A program made the position numbers and the translations under genes. DNA of 40,497 bases from a virus. Below are positions 31,171 to 39,838 of the stretch, in pieces; the first letter of the stretch is position 1; every line of letters begins with the position of its first letter. Location of the stretch: IMG/VR virus record IMGVR_UViG_3300030329_005663, positions 1-40,497 of that record. The stretch is one strand, 5' to 3'. Under the pieces are notes generated by a model, which worked only from the letters and a program-made list of their open reading frames with translations, was not told the DNA's origin and did no database searches.

Positions 31171-32832
31171 ATGGCAGGTGAAGGACCAGATTATGGAGTA
31201 GGGGTAGGAAGAGGTATGATAAGTAGCCCGTATAATAGAAAACAGGATAAATCAGCACATATAACAAAGTCAGTCAGTTATGTTGCTACAGGTAGTAATT
31301 CAAATCAAGTTATATCATTAACGGGTACTGAAAGCGATACTGCTACGGTTTATGAGCTTCCAAAATCAATGAATATTACAAATACAGGATCAGTTCCAAT
31401 TACAGCTATTATAGGATATGAAGGTTATTCAAATGAAAATACAGATGAAGGACCAAGATATCTTCATTGTTTTTTACTTCCGGGTGAATCTATTTCCCCT
31501 CCTATTAGGGCTACTATTCCAACTGAAAATGTACTTGAGGCACTTGATGGTGAAGTTGTGGATTTTACACCACCAAATGTAGCTGTAAAGGTAGATACCC
31601 AAGATGCAACTGCATCAGGTGAATTAGCTAATACAGATGATCCTGTAACATTTGAAGTTGACAATGGTCATGAAAAATATTTTGTTGGAGATTATATAAG
31701 GGTTGAGGATGAAATACTTCGTGTTGAAGCAACGAATAGTGATAATCCTATTAAAGACTTATCAGGAAATACCTTGCCTACATTAAGTGATAACCATATT
31801 TCTTGCTCTAGAGGTCATTTTGGATCAACTAACGCTTCTCACAGTGGAGCTGCAGGTATATTCTGGCCTCTCTTTAACGAGCATTATGATTGGGATAAAA
31901 AACTATCAGGGGACACTCAGCTTGTCCAGACAGATGCTCTTGGGAGATATAAATCTTGTAATTTTTTTGGATATGGAAGACCTACAGGAGATCTTGGGAG
32001 TTCATCAAAGCCCCTTGGATTAGTTCCCGGATCAATAGTTATGAGATGGTATTCTAAAGCATATCAAGATGTATTATTTGGTGGTCCCGGAACTGCAGGT
32101 AATCTTGGAGTTTCAAATCTACCAATAACTTCTTCAACAAATAGTAAGTTATCTGCATCTACAGAATATTCGCTTAATTTAATAATAGATGATAGCTCTG
32201 AGACAACAGTTAGCTTTACAACAGATTCTAGCAATCTTACTTTTGGTGGAAACACTGGTATTGTTGCAAAAATTCAAGATGCTATAAATACTGCTACAAG
32301 AACTCCGGGAAATAATCTTTTTGGATATTCTTGCACCGTATCAATAGTTAATGGAGCTTTAAGATTTACTTCAAACTCTAGATTGCTTCCTCATAATGCT
32401 ACTAATGGTAGCAAGATGGAGATAAAGGATGGAGCAGGTGGAACAAATGTATTTACCGGTGCTTTAGGTATCTTTCCAGACATTACAGGTATAAATGCCC
32501 CTGTTAAGCCAAAATTACCACAATTACATGTTCGTGATTCATTGACTTATTCTAGTTCGTTTAATTTTGATAGGCAACGAATTTGTCACGATGATGGTAA
32601 GGGAAATATTGTTGGATGTGCTAATGGAACAATCAACTATGAAACTGGTGCAATAGATATATTTGGAGCCCCTAAAAATGCATCCTTTGAAGTATCTTGT
32701 ATTCACGATAATCCTTTTTCAGGAAAATTAGATGCTAATAAAGAGTATTCAAATTCTATAAGTGGTGTTTATGCTAATGTTTTAAATAAGAATGTTAAAG
32801 GTCAAATATCTATAAGAATGGTAGGAAGATAA
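31171..32832 (+). CDS. Large virion structural protein
   Basis: The 553-residue product has GGAG 7 bases before its ATG. It is beta-rich, with SGPG-, Asn- and Ser-rich loops and no catalytic motif that I can see. A stretch near residue 170 (FVGDYIRVEDEILRVEATN, then CSRGHFGSTNASH) is typical of phage proteins that define binding or assembly surfaces. It lies between the fibre group and the connector genes. A neck, collar or head-surface protein is possible. Confidence 0.58.
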   Translation: MAGEGPDYGVGVGRGMISSPYNRKQDKSAHITKSVSYVATGSNSNQVISLTGTESDTATVYELPKSMNITNTGSVPITAIIGYEGYSNENTDEGPRYLHCFLLPGESISPPIRATIPTENVLEALDGEVVDFTPPNVAVKVDTQDATASGELANTDDPVTFEVDNGHEKYFVGDYIRVEDEILRVEATNSDNPIKDLSGNTLPTLSDNHISCSRGHFGSTNASHSGAAGIFWPLFNEHYDWDKKLSGDTQLVQTDALGRYKSCNFFGYGRPTGDLGSSSKPLGLVPGSIVMRWYSKAYQDVLFGGPGTAGNLGVSNLPITSSTNSKLSASTEYSLNLIIDDSSETTVSFTTDSSNLTFGGNTGIVAKIQDAINTATRTPGNNLFGYSCTVSIVNGALRFTSNSRLLPHNATNGSKMEIKDGAGGTNVFTGALGIFPDITGINAPVKPKLPQLHVRDSLTYSSSFNFDRQRICHDDGKGNIVGCANGTINYETGAIDIFGAPKNASFEVSCIHDNPFSGKLDANKEYSNSISGVYANVLNKNVKGQISIRMVGR

Positions 32833-32918
32833 TGCCAAAGTCTAAATATGTAAAAAAGAAGTCAATGGATAAGAAGAAGCCAAAACAAAAGAAAAATTCA
32901 AAACGTAGGAGATACTAA
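32832..32918 (+). CDS. Tiny highly basic protein (28 residues)
   Basis: The frame is joined to its neighbours by TAATG overlaps at both ends. The product MPKSKYVKKKSMDKKKPKQ...SKRRRY has 12 Lys and 3 Arg in 28 residues with a single Asp. It could bind DNA or RNA, neutralise packaged DNA, or act as an assembly tail. Coding is supported only by the double coupling and composition. Confidence 0.5.
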   Translation: MPKSKYVKKKSMDKKKPKQKKNSKRRRY

Positions 32919-33901
32919 TGGCAGGAGCAGCAACATATTGCACACAAAGAGATGTAGAAGATGTTTTTCCAAATATAAATGACTACGATTCTAAAGAGGC
33001 TATATATGGATGGGAGATAGATGATAATTTAGGTTATGCATATAACACAGGGATAGTTACAATGCTATACTCTGATGGGGCTGAATTAGGTGCAGCAGAG
33101 TCAACCAGTGGAGCTGTTAATAGTGTTGGGAAATGGTTTTATGATTCTGCAGCAGATAAAATTTGGTATTACTTTGGATCTTCTAATACTAACCCAAATG
33201 ATAAACTTATGGAGTCAGGTGAAGATTGGAATACATTAATAACAAGAACTATGGCAAATGCATCAAGATATTTTGATAGCCGTGTAGATGGAACGATATC
33301 AAGGGATCAATGGAAAGATAGGGAAGGAAATTATGACTATCTTATCATTAGGACTACTGCTCTTATAACAGTATCATTTATGATGAAATCTCACGATCCA
33401 ATGAACGCAATGCTTGGTAAGTTTGAAGAAGAAGTTGATGTTAATATTGCACTTATAAATAGTGGACAGGCAAAGCTTTCTCATCAAAATACAGCTGATT
33501 CTTCTAAAGGCTCTATTCGTGAAGTGGGAACTATATCGGGTGCAATAAGACCTGTTGATACAAGAGGTTCTTGGGGTGGAACTTATGATGTAATTAAAGT
33601 TAAAATTATAGATGCAGGTGTTTTAGGTACTGCTACATATTCTGTATGGGTGAAAGATAGTGATAAATTGGGTATAAATGAAGGAAATCAAGTTGTCACT
33701 GCAGAAAAGATTAATGGAGACTATCAACCCCTTGCAGGTGGTCTTCAAATTAGATTCGCAGGTTCAGCCAAAGATTCTACTGCTACTGCAGATGATGAAT
33801 GGGAGATAGAGGTTTGGGGTAGAGGTGAAGAAGTAGATAATCCAGTTGTTAGGTCAGTAAAGATGACTAGGGGCTGGAAAACTAACAGACAGACTTATTA
33901 A
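32918..33901 (+). CDS. Head-tail connector-like protein
   Basis: The 327-residue product starts MAGAATYCTQRDVEDVFPNI, the N-terminal form of gp6/DUF1320-like head-tail adaptors, with a helical central part (RTMANASRYFDSRVDG, LIIRTTALITVSFMM). The C-terminal third is an added beta domain (VWVKDSDKLGINEGN...). It precedes two tail-completion-like genes, as expected for a connector. Confidence 0.65.
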   Translation: MAGAATYCTQRDVEDVFPNINDYDSKEAIYGWEIDDNLGYAYNTGIVTMLYSDGAELGAAESTSGAVNSVGKWFYDSAADKIWYYFGSSNTNPNDKLMESGEDWNTLITRTMANASRYFDSRVDGTISRDQWKDREGNYDYLIIRTTALITVSFMMKSHDPMNAMLGKFEEEVDVNIALINSGQAKLSHQNTADSSKGSIREVGTISGAIRPVDTRGSWGGTYDVIKVKIIDAGVLGTATYSVWVKDSDKLGINEGNQVVTAEKINGDYQPLAGGLQIRFAGSAKDSTATADDEWEIEVWGRGEEVDNPVVRSVKMTRGWKTNRQTY

Positions 33902-33932
33902 CTTGCTTAACATATTAATTATTATATAAATT

Positions 33933-34376
33933 ATGCCTACAAGTTTTACAAATAATTGGAAGAATATCTTAAATAAGCTAGAGAGTGTTTTTAGCATTGA
34001 ATTTAAAAATACTTTAAGGGTTATGATAGGTGCTTCAGTAGATGCTGGTAATCAATATATAAGGTTTGATCCCGTAGGGTCAGAACTTCTTGAATACAAT
34101 GTCAGCTCAGAAACAAGAGAATATTCTATTGCAATCACTTATCACTTTAGAGATGCTAATATCAAAACTAAAGCTCTAGATCATATTTTAAGATATGTCT
34201 CAAGGATAGAGTCCTTAATGCATGATAATATGACTATGACTCTTGATAAGGGGACTGATGCAGATAATACAAAAGCTATAAACTGCAGAATGGATTCATG
34301 TACTTTGAATCAGGGAGATGAGAATGAGTATGTTGTTGTATGGGATTTTAAATGTATGCATGTAGGTAATATTTAA
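33933..34376 (+). CDS. Tail completion/terminator-like protein
   Basis: The 147-residue product has the beta-rich make-up and size of tail terminator proteins, and its place between the connector and the tail tube gene is the usual one. Segments such as YSIAITYHFRDAN and VSRIESLMHDN are consistent with an antiparallel sheet and helix. Assignment rests on position and size. Confidence 0.6.
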   Translation: MPTSFTNNWKNILNKLESVFSIEFKNTLRVMIGASVDAGNQYIRFDPVGSELLEYNVSSETREYSIAITYHFRDANIKTKALDHILRYVSRIESLMHDNMTMTLDKGTDADNTKAINCRMDSCTLNQGDENEYVVVWDFKCMHVGNI

Positions 34377-34388
34377 CAAGGAGATTGT

Positions 34389-34595
34389 ATGAAAATCAAA
34401 GCAATAGGTGGTAAACTAGAGAGAGTTCCCGGTGGCTTAAATGTCAATTTGGTTAATGCTCTAATGGGTGGAAAGGAAGTAGAGGTAGATTCAATTCCTC
34501 ATAAGCTAGAAGGATTGGTGGAGACTGTAGATACTTCTTCTAAGAATAATTTAAATAAAACTAATAAGGTTGAAGTGAAGAAAGGAGATAAATAA
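34389..34595 (+). CDS. Small hypothetical protein before the tail tube gene
   Basis: The 68-residue product starts MKIKAIGGKLERVPGGLNVNLV and has a Lys/Asn/Ser-rich C-terminus. AAGGAG lies shortly before the ATG, and the stop overlaps the tail tube start (TAATG). It is not recognised. Confidence 0.6.
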   Translation: MKIKAIGGKLERVPGGLNVNLVNALMGGKEVEVDSIPHKLEGLVETVDTSSKNNLNKTNKVEVKKGDK

Positions 34596-35650
34596 TGGCT
34601 TATAATACAGCAGCTTTCTCCCCTAAAGAATGGACATTAGGGATTAAAGAGGAGGAAACCGTTGGGACAGCAGTAACATCATATGATGGGATTGAAATTG
34701 AGTCTATAAGTTTTCCATCTATTAATGATGGTTTAAGAGTTACAGAAAAAAGATCTGGAAGTACTGGTCCAGTCTTAAATACAAATGATCTTGTTTATGC
34801 TGAGGCAGGTGGTATTCATGAAATTAGTGTAAGTGGAGTTTTAAATAAAACATTATTACCAGTTTTGGTTGAAAATGCAACAGGTATAGAAACTTCTACA
34901 AATAATGTTATAGTCAATCATAATTATGCTCCTGCTCATTTTCTACATGGTGCAGAGAGTAGTGGTGCTCATAATACAGTAGCATTTTGTATAGAGGGAC
35001 CTGCAGGTGGTCCTAATGACAGTTATACATTAAAAGGTTGTGTAATTACATCTTTAACATTTAATGCAGAAAGTGCAACCGAAGGTGGCAGGATAAAATT
35101 TGATCTTACTGCACAAACAAGAACTCCAATGACAACTACAGCAGTTGCACAATCTGTTAATACAATAGCTGCACCTGCAGAAACGTATTTAACACTTGGG
35201 CATGGGACTGCTGCAACAAGAGTTTTTGCTAAAGAGTGTATATTAGATTCTTTAGGTTTTACTATAGAGAATCCGGTAACATTTCTTGGTAATGGAGCTA
35301 TCACAGGAGCTCCAGAAGCTTATCAAAGATCATATCCTGAAATGAATATAACTGCAAATTGTAGTGTTAAATACGATGCTAATAGTGCAACATTTGTAAA
35401 TGATTGGAGAACACAGGGAATAGCAACTAAAACAGATACTGGTGTTGTTGATGATGGTGTTGCAGGTTTCTATTTTGCTAATGATGCAACATGGGCCGAT
35501 GCAACTACTTTTGGTATAAAGATGGATAATGTTATGATTGCTGAACAACCTACTTTAAATGAAGGCGATTATATGAAGGTTGATTGCGTATTAAAGGCTG
35601 TCAACGACGAACTAACTACATCTGATATATTAGATATTAGAGTAAGCTAA
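34595..35650 (+). CDS. Major tail tube protein
   Basis: The 351-residue product lies between tail completion genes and tail assembly chaperone genes, as siphovirus tube proteins do. It starts MAYNTAAFSPKEWTLGIKEEETVGTAV and is a beta-rich protein with long Ala/Thr stretches (TTAVAQSVNTIAAPAETYLTL). The ending with LTTSDILDIRVS is also usual. GGAG lies 7 bases before the ATG. It would polymerise around the tape measure protein. Confidence 0.75.
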   Translation: MAYNTAAFSPKEWTLGIKEEETVGTAVTSYDGIEIESISFPSINDGLRVTEKRSGSTGPVLNTNDLVYAEAGGIHEISVSGVLNKTLLPVLVENATGIETSTNNVIVNHNYAPAHFLHGAESSGAHNTVAFCIEGPAGGPNDSYTLKGCVITSLTFNAESATEGGRIKFDLTAQTRTPMTTTAVAQSVNTIAAPAETYLTLGHGTAATRVFAKECILDSLGFTIENPVTFLGNGAITGAPEAYQRSYPEMNITANCSVKYDANSATFVNDWRTQGIATKTDTGVVDDGVAGFYFANDATWADATTFGIKMDNVMIAEQPTLNEGDYMKVDCVLKAVNDELTTSDILDIRVS

Positions 35651-35679
35651 TATTATAAAAATAAAAGGAGAGTGTAAAG

Positions 35680-35988
35680 ATGTCTAAAAAGAATGTAGAA
35701 TTGTCTTCCGGAAGGAAGGTAAAATTAAAAGAAATGTCTGTTGATGATATTGATCTTTGTAGTGATATGACCGAGGTTGTATATACTGATGGTGAAGTAA
35801 CAACAGTTAAAGGTGTTTCAAAATCTAGGACTGCATGGCTTAGACGTGGTATAGCAGGAGGTGACTTTAAGGATTTTTCTCTAGATGCTAAAGGTCTTGT
35901 AGAAGATGCTGCTCTTAAGGAGCTTAATGAGGCTGAGAAGAATGAATTAATGACATTAGTGCAGGGATATCAAAGTCTGGGGGAATAG
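35680..35988 (+). CDS. Tail assembly chaperone, short (gpG-like) product
   Basis: GGAG precedes the ATG. The 102-residue acidic product (MSKKNVELSSGRKVKLKEM...) is in the place and size range of lambda gpG-like chaperones between tube and tape measure genes. Its 3' end holds GGGGGAA followed at once by TAG and a stable stem. Ribosomes that shift back one base on GGG would read on into the frame ending at 36449, giving a 256-residue fusion. This is the arrangement of gpG/gpGT in lambda-like tails. Confidence 0.82.
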   Translation: MSKKNVELSSGRKVKLKEMSVDDIDLCSDMTEVVYTDGEVTTVKGVSKSRTAWLRRGIAGGDFKDFSLDAKGLVEDAALKELNEAEKNELMTLVQGYQSLGE

Positions 35989-36039
35989 ACGCCCTTACAT
36001 TAGAATTAAATGTTCATTTAGAAAGCTGGTGTAAGGGTG
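35979..36039 (+). promoter_or_regulatory. Programmed -1 ribosomal frameshift signal
   Basis: G GGG GAA (35979-35985) lets a tRNA on GGG slip one base back onto GGG. The zero-frame stop TAG follows directly. Four bases later CGCCCTTACA (35990-35999) pairs with TGTAAGGGTG (36030-36039), ten base pairs including one G-U. The loop holds a smaller stem TAAAT/ATTTA. A slip site, a short spacer and a strong downstream stem are the three parts expected of such signals. The slip site is a run of five G, not the common GGGAAAG. Confidence 0.8.
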
Positions 36040-36449
36040 ACTATTGTGAATATCACAAGTTCCCATATAAGGCAACACTGCCTATACTTATAGATGGAAA
36101 AAAAGAAGTAAGAGTTTTTAGTTGTAAAGAGGATGTAGAACAAGTAATCAAATTACTTATTAAGGAGACGGAAGATTTTAATAGTCAGGGCAAAAGTTTC
36201 GATGTTGCATTATCAGTATCAAGACAGTTGCCCTTTTTTTCTTGTATTAATATTGTATATGATAGATTTGCTCAAAAAAATATTGAAAAATACATTTATT
36301 GTAAAGAGTTTGGGGTATCCCCATATCCCGGATCATTTGGGGAACAGCCTAAAAAAATGGTTGATATTATGTTTTTAATAAAAAATGCTTTTGCTAAAAA
36401 GGAAAAAGCTATGATTGATAGAAAGAATAAAGAGGTGAAGAATGGCTGA
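35982..36449 (+). CDS. Tail assembly chaperone extension (gpT-like), reached by -1 frameshift
   Basis: This 155-residue extension (GIDALTLELNVHLESWCKGDY...VKNG) has no start codon in its frame until TTG 36228. An in-frame TGA lies upstream, near 35953, so it must be entered by frameshift. It is a full-length coding frame with a normal composition, ending in an 8-base overlap with the tape measure gene. In lambda the homologous T domain binds the tape measure protein; the same is expected here. Confidence 0.8.
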   Translation, partial: GIDALTLELNVHLESWCKGDYCEYHKFPYKATLPILIDGKKEVRVFSCKEDVEQVIKLLIKETEDFNSQGKSFDVALSVSRQLPFFSCINIVYDRFAQKNIEKYIYCKEFGVSPYPGSFGEQPKKMVDIMFLIKNAFAKKEKAMIDRKNKEVKNG

Positions 36450-39400
36450 TGCTCCAGATAGATTAAAGATTTCCATGGAAGGTGTTGCAAGTGCCTATAA
36501 GAAGTCTGAACAGGCTGCTAGAGGTATGCTTAAAGCTTTTGGAGAGGAAGTAGAAAAAAGAGGTAAAGTATCTTCTGCTCTTGCAAAGCAATTAATATTA
36601 GAAGGCAATTTAACAGATGTTTTAAAGAAAAAGTTTCCAATAAGCCAAAACGAGATTAAAAATCTCAAGGCAAAAGGTTTAAAAACTAATGAAATTATAG
36701 CTGTAATTCAAAAGTATATAGAAGCAGAAAAGAAGTCAGCATCTCAACAAGAAAAGATGTTAAGCTTACAGCATCAAGCTATCTTAGAGGATAAAAAAAG
36801 AACTGCAGCTATAAATAAGACTAAAGCAGCTAGAAAACTTTCTATTGATAAGTTAATACAAGAATTGCATCTTAATGGATTGACCGTAGCTTCCGTTCAA
36901 AAAGAAGTTAAATGGAAGACTTTAAGAGAAAAGGTAATTAATGGTAACAAACTTGCCTTAGCTGAGCTTAATAAAAGAGTAAAAGACCATATAAGGTCAA
37001 CAAAAAGAAGCACACAACACATACATCAACAAAAAAGAGGCTATAAAGAATTAGCACTTGCTATGGCAGGTGTTAATAAACAAGGTGCTTTTGCAGTAAG
37101 AAATAATCGTAATCTTGGTGGAACTTTTTCTGTTCTTCGTTCTAAATTATTATTAGCATCTTTTGCCTTTGGAATGGTGAATAGAAGTATAATAGAGCTT
37201 GCAAAAATTCAAGGAAGGCAAGTAGAGGCTGAGAATAGGGTTGCCCAAGCAATTATAGCAACTGGAGGTGCTGCAGGGCTTACTGGAAATCAAATTGAAG
37301 AATATGCACGACAGCTTCAATCAGTAACTACTTTTGGGGATGAGGCTATATTGGGATCATCTGCATTATTATTAACATTTAAAAGAATTAAAGACGAGGC
37401 ATTTCTTCCTGCACAAAAAGCTATATTAGATGTATCTGCTGCAATGAATGTTGATCTCAAAACTGCAACAATACAAATTGGTAAAGCACTTAACGCTCCT
37501 AAAGATGGATTAGCAGCTTTAAATCGTGTTGGAATACAGTTTACTGAAATGCAAAAAAGGAAATTAACTAAAGCCTTGCTTGTAGCTAATAGTGACTTAG
37601 AGGCTCAGACAATTATATTAAAAGAACTTGAAACTCAATTTGGTGGGATGGCTGAAGTAATGGCTTTTTCAACAATCGGATCTATTGAGAGAATGAAAAA
37701 TGCTTTAGGTGATTTAGCAGAAGAAGTTGCTGATAATCTTGCTCCAACTATAATAGCAATAACTGATAGCATTAGAGTGTGGGCTGAAAATGTTGACACT
37801 AAGACTGTTAAATTATATATAGATATACTTGTAAACCTTACTGCTACATTTGCCCTTCTTGGTCCAGTAATGAAAGTCTCGACTGTTCTTATTACAGGCT
37901 TTAGTGCAGGTCTTAAAACTGCTACTGTTTTAGCCAATCTATTGAGAATAGCTTTAATAAAAACAGGTATTGGTGGTTCTATTGCTTTATTAGTTTTCTT
38001 GATTCAAAAGTTTATAAAATGGAAAACTGTAACACAAGATGTATCGAGTGGCTTAGATAGGGCAAAAAGAAGTATGGCTGGTTTTAGAGGTGAAATGATA
38101 AAACTAGCAAGGGAAAAAGGTTTTGACGGAATTACAGAAGAATTTCAAATCTTGCAGAAAATGAAAAGAGAGGATTTGCTGGGTGAATTTGCAAAACAGA
38201 CAGGTCTAAATGTTAGTTTTGTTAGATCTAAATTTCTTGAAGGAGCAGAAGCATTTAAGAAATTTGAATTTAGCGTAACAGGAACAACTGGGACTTTTGA
38301 TAATATCCAAAAGACTTGGCAAAGAAATAATAAAACTCTGCAAGATCAGCTAAATATTCTTAAAAGACTTATGGCACAGCATCAAGGTACACAAGGATTA
38401 ACTCCTGAAACTTTGGCGATTCTTGCAAAGCTGGATGATCAATATAAGGCTAATATACAGACAAATAATCGTGCAAACAGAGTCCATGAAAGGACTATAG
38501 AATTAACAAAGGTGCAAGGCGATAAGGTTGGACAAACATCTGATAAATACAAGGAACAAATTATAGCTATTGATAATAATATTTTAGCATTAAAAGAGTT
38601 TAAAGTATTATATACAGACCCTGACTTAAGCAAAACTCAAAAAGAACATATAGACAACTTAAGTAGGCAGGCTTATTTGCAATGGCAATTAAATACTTCT
38701 TTGAAAAAAGAAGCAGAGCTTAGATCGGCTATAGCTAAAACTCAAACTGAAACTAAAGTATTTAAAGAGCAGTTTAATCTCGGAAATATTAAAGATAGAA
38801 TTAGACTTGGCTTTGCACTTTCAGTTCAAGATAAGCAGAAGATGGAATCTATGAAAAGAGAAATAGAACTCTTAGGCTTAACAAAAGAGGAGACGGAAGA
38901 GCTGAAGATACTTGTTGAAGAAAGAATTGAAGCAGAGACAAGGTTAGCCGATCTTGAAGCTGCGAAAGCTCAGGCTATGTCTATCATGAGTGACTTAAAA
39001 GAAATGCAGTTTGCTAGAGATATAGAAATGGCTGACCAAGCTATTGCAAAGGCAAATGAAGTTATGAATGCTGATATTGAAGCTGCTAAAAAGTCTTCTG
39101 CATATAAACTTGCTCAAGCTGTTGGTGATACAAAAAGGATGAAGAAGATAGAGGATGATGCTCGTGCTAAATCCCTTCAGAGCAGAATACAGGCATTTGA
39201 AGATAAACAAAATGTTCAGATTGGGCAAGTAAAGATGGAAGCTGGATTAGCAATGATAAAAGCTTTAAGTGACTTTGGATGGCTTTTAGGTGCTGGAATT
39301 AGCGTTCTTATAGCAGCTCAAGCTGATTCAGCTATTGCTACTATTAAGCAACAACAGCCACCAAAGATGGAAACTGGTGGTCTTATTGGTGGTCGTTCTC

Positions 39401-39636
39401 ATTCCCAAGGTGGAACTTTAATAGAGGCTGAAAAAGGCGAATTTGTAATGAGAAGAAGTGCTGTTGAAGCTATTGGGACTGAGGCTTTAAATAGAATGAA
39501 TAAGACTGGTTCTGCAGGCACTAATGTTACAGTGAATATATCTGGTAATGTTATGTCTGCTGATTATGTTGAAGGTGAGTTGGCAGAACAAATTAAAGAT
39601 GCAGTTAGAAGAGGTACAGATTTTGGCATTGTGTGA
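36442..39636 (+). CDS. Tail tape measure protein
   Basis: The 1064-residue product is the longest rightward gene entirely inside the window, with mostly helical, charged coiled-coil sequence (residues 1-220 and 560-890). A hydrophobic central part (about 340-520, including GPVMKVSTVLITGFSAGLK and ALIKTGIGGSIALLVFLIQ) may insert in the host membrane. The C-terminus carries the usual ETGGLIGGRSHSQGGTLIEA / GEFVMRRSAVEAIG motif of tape measure proteins. GAGGTGAAGA precedes the ATG. It would set tail length and aid DNA entry. Confidence 0.93.
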   Translation: MADAPDRLKISMEGVASAYKKSEQAARGMLKAFGEEVEKRGKVSSALAKQLILEGNLTDVLKKKFPISQNEIKNLKAKGLKTNEIIAVIQKYIEAEKKSASQQEKMLSLQHQAILEDKKRTAAINKTKAARKLSIDKLIQELHLNGLTVASVQKEVKWKTLREKVINGNKLALAELNKRVKDHIRSTKRSTQHIHQQKRGYKELALAMAGVNKQGAFAVRNNRNLGGTFSVLRSKLLLASFAFGMVNRSIIELAKIQGRQVEAENRVAQAIIATGGAAGLTGNQIEEYARQLQSVTTFGDEAILGSSALLLTFKRIKDEAFLPAQKAILDVSAAMNVDLKTATIQIGKALNAPKDGLAALNRVGIQFTEMQKRKLTKALLVANSDLEAQTIILKELETQFGGMAEVMAFSTIGSIERMKNALGDLAEEVADNLAPTIIAITDSIRVWAENVDTKTVKLYIDILVNLTATFALLGPVMKVSTVLITGFSAGLKTATVLANLLRIALIKTGIGGSIALLVFLIQKFIKWKTVTQDVSSGLDRAKRSMAGFRGEMIKLAREKGFDGITEEFQILQKMKREDLLGEFAKQTGLNVSFVRSKFLEGAEAFKKFEFSVTGTTGTFDNIQKTWQRNNKTLQDQLNILKRLMAQHQGTQGLTPETLAILAKLDDQYKANIQTNNRANRVHERTIELTKVQGDKVGQTSDKYKEQIIAIDNNILALKEFKVLYTDPDLSKTQKEHIDNLSRQAYLQWQLNTSLKKEAELRSAIAKTQTETKVFKEQFNLGNIKDRIRLGFALSVQDKQKMESMKREIELLGLTKEETEELKILVEERIEAETRLADLEAAKAQAMSIMSDLKEMQFARDIEMADQAIAKANEVMNADIEAAKKSSAYKLAQAVGDTKRMKKIEDDARAKSLQSRIQAFEDKQNVQIGQVKMEAGLAMIKALSDFGWLLGAGISVLIAAQADSAIATIKQQQPPKMETGGLIGGRSHSQGGTLIEAEKGEFVMRRSAVEAIGTEALNRMNKTGSAGTNVTVNISGNVMSADYVEGELAEQIKDAVRRGTDFGIV

Positions 39637-39838
39637 TTTTGATATAAATAAAGTTCCAAAATTTTTACATAGATTTCTCATATTTGATGATAAAATCCTC
39701 AAAGAAAGATGGGATATTTGCAATAATTGTGAATTTTTAAATAAAAAACTTAAATGTGAGCAATGTGGTTGTTTTATGAGATTAAAAACAAGAATGGGAA
39801 AAATGAGTTGTCCAATAGGGAAGTGGGGTAAAGTATAA
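39623..39838 (+). CDS. Small Cys-rich zinc-binding protein (DUF6171-like)
   Basis: I start the gene at TTG 39623 (GAGG 8 bases upstream), giving 71 residues that overlap the tape measure end by 14 bases. It carries CNNC, CEQCGCFM and CPIGKW in the order of a small phage zinc-ribbon family (R...C-x2-C...C-x2-CGCFM...CP-x-GKW). Such proteins occur in tail regions of many phages, with unknown role. It ends in TAATG at the start of the hub-like gene. Confidence 0.75.
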   Translation: MALCDFDINKVPKFLHRFLIFDDKILKERWDICNNCEFLNKKLKCEQCGCFMRLKTRMGKMSCPIGKWGKV

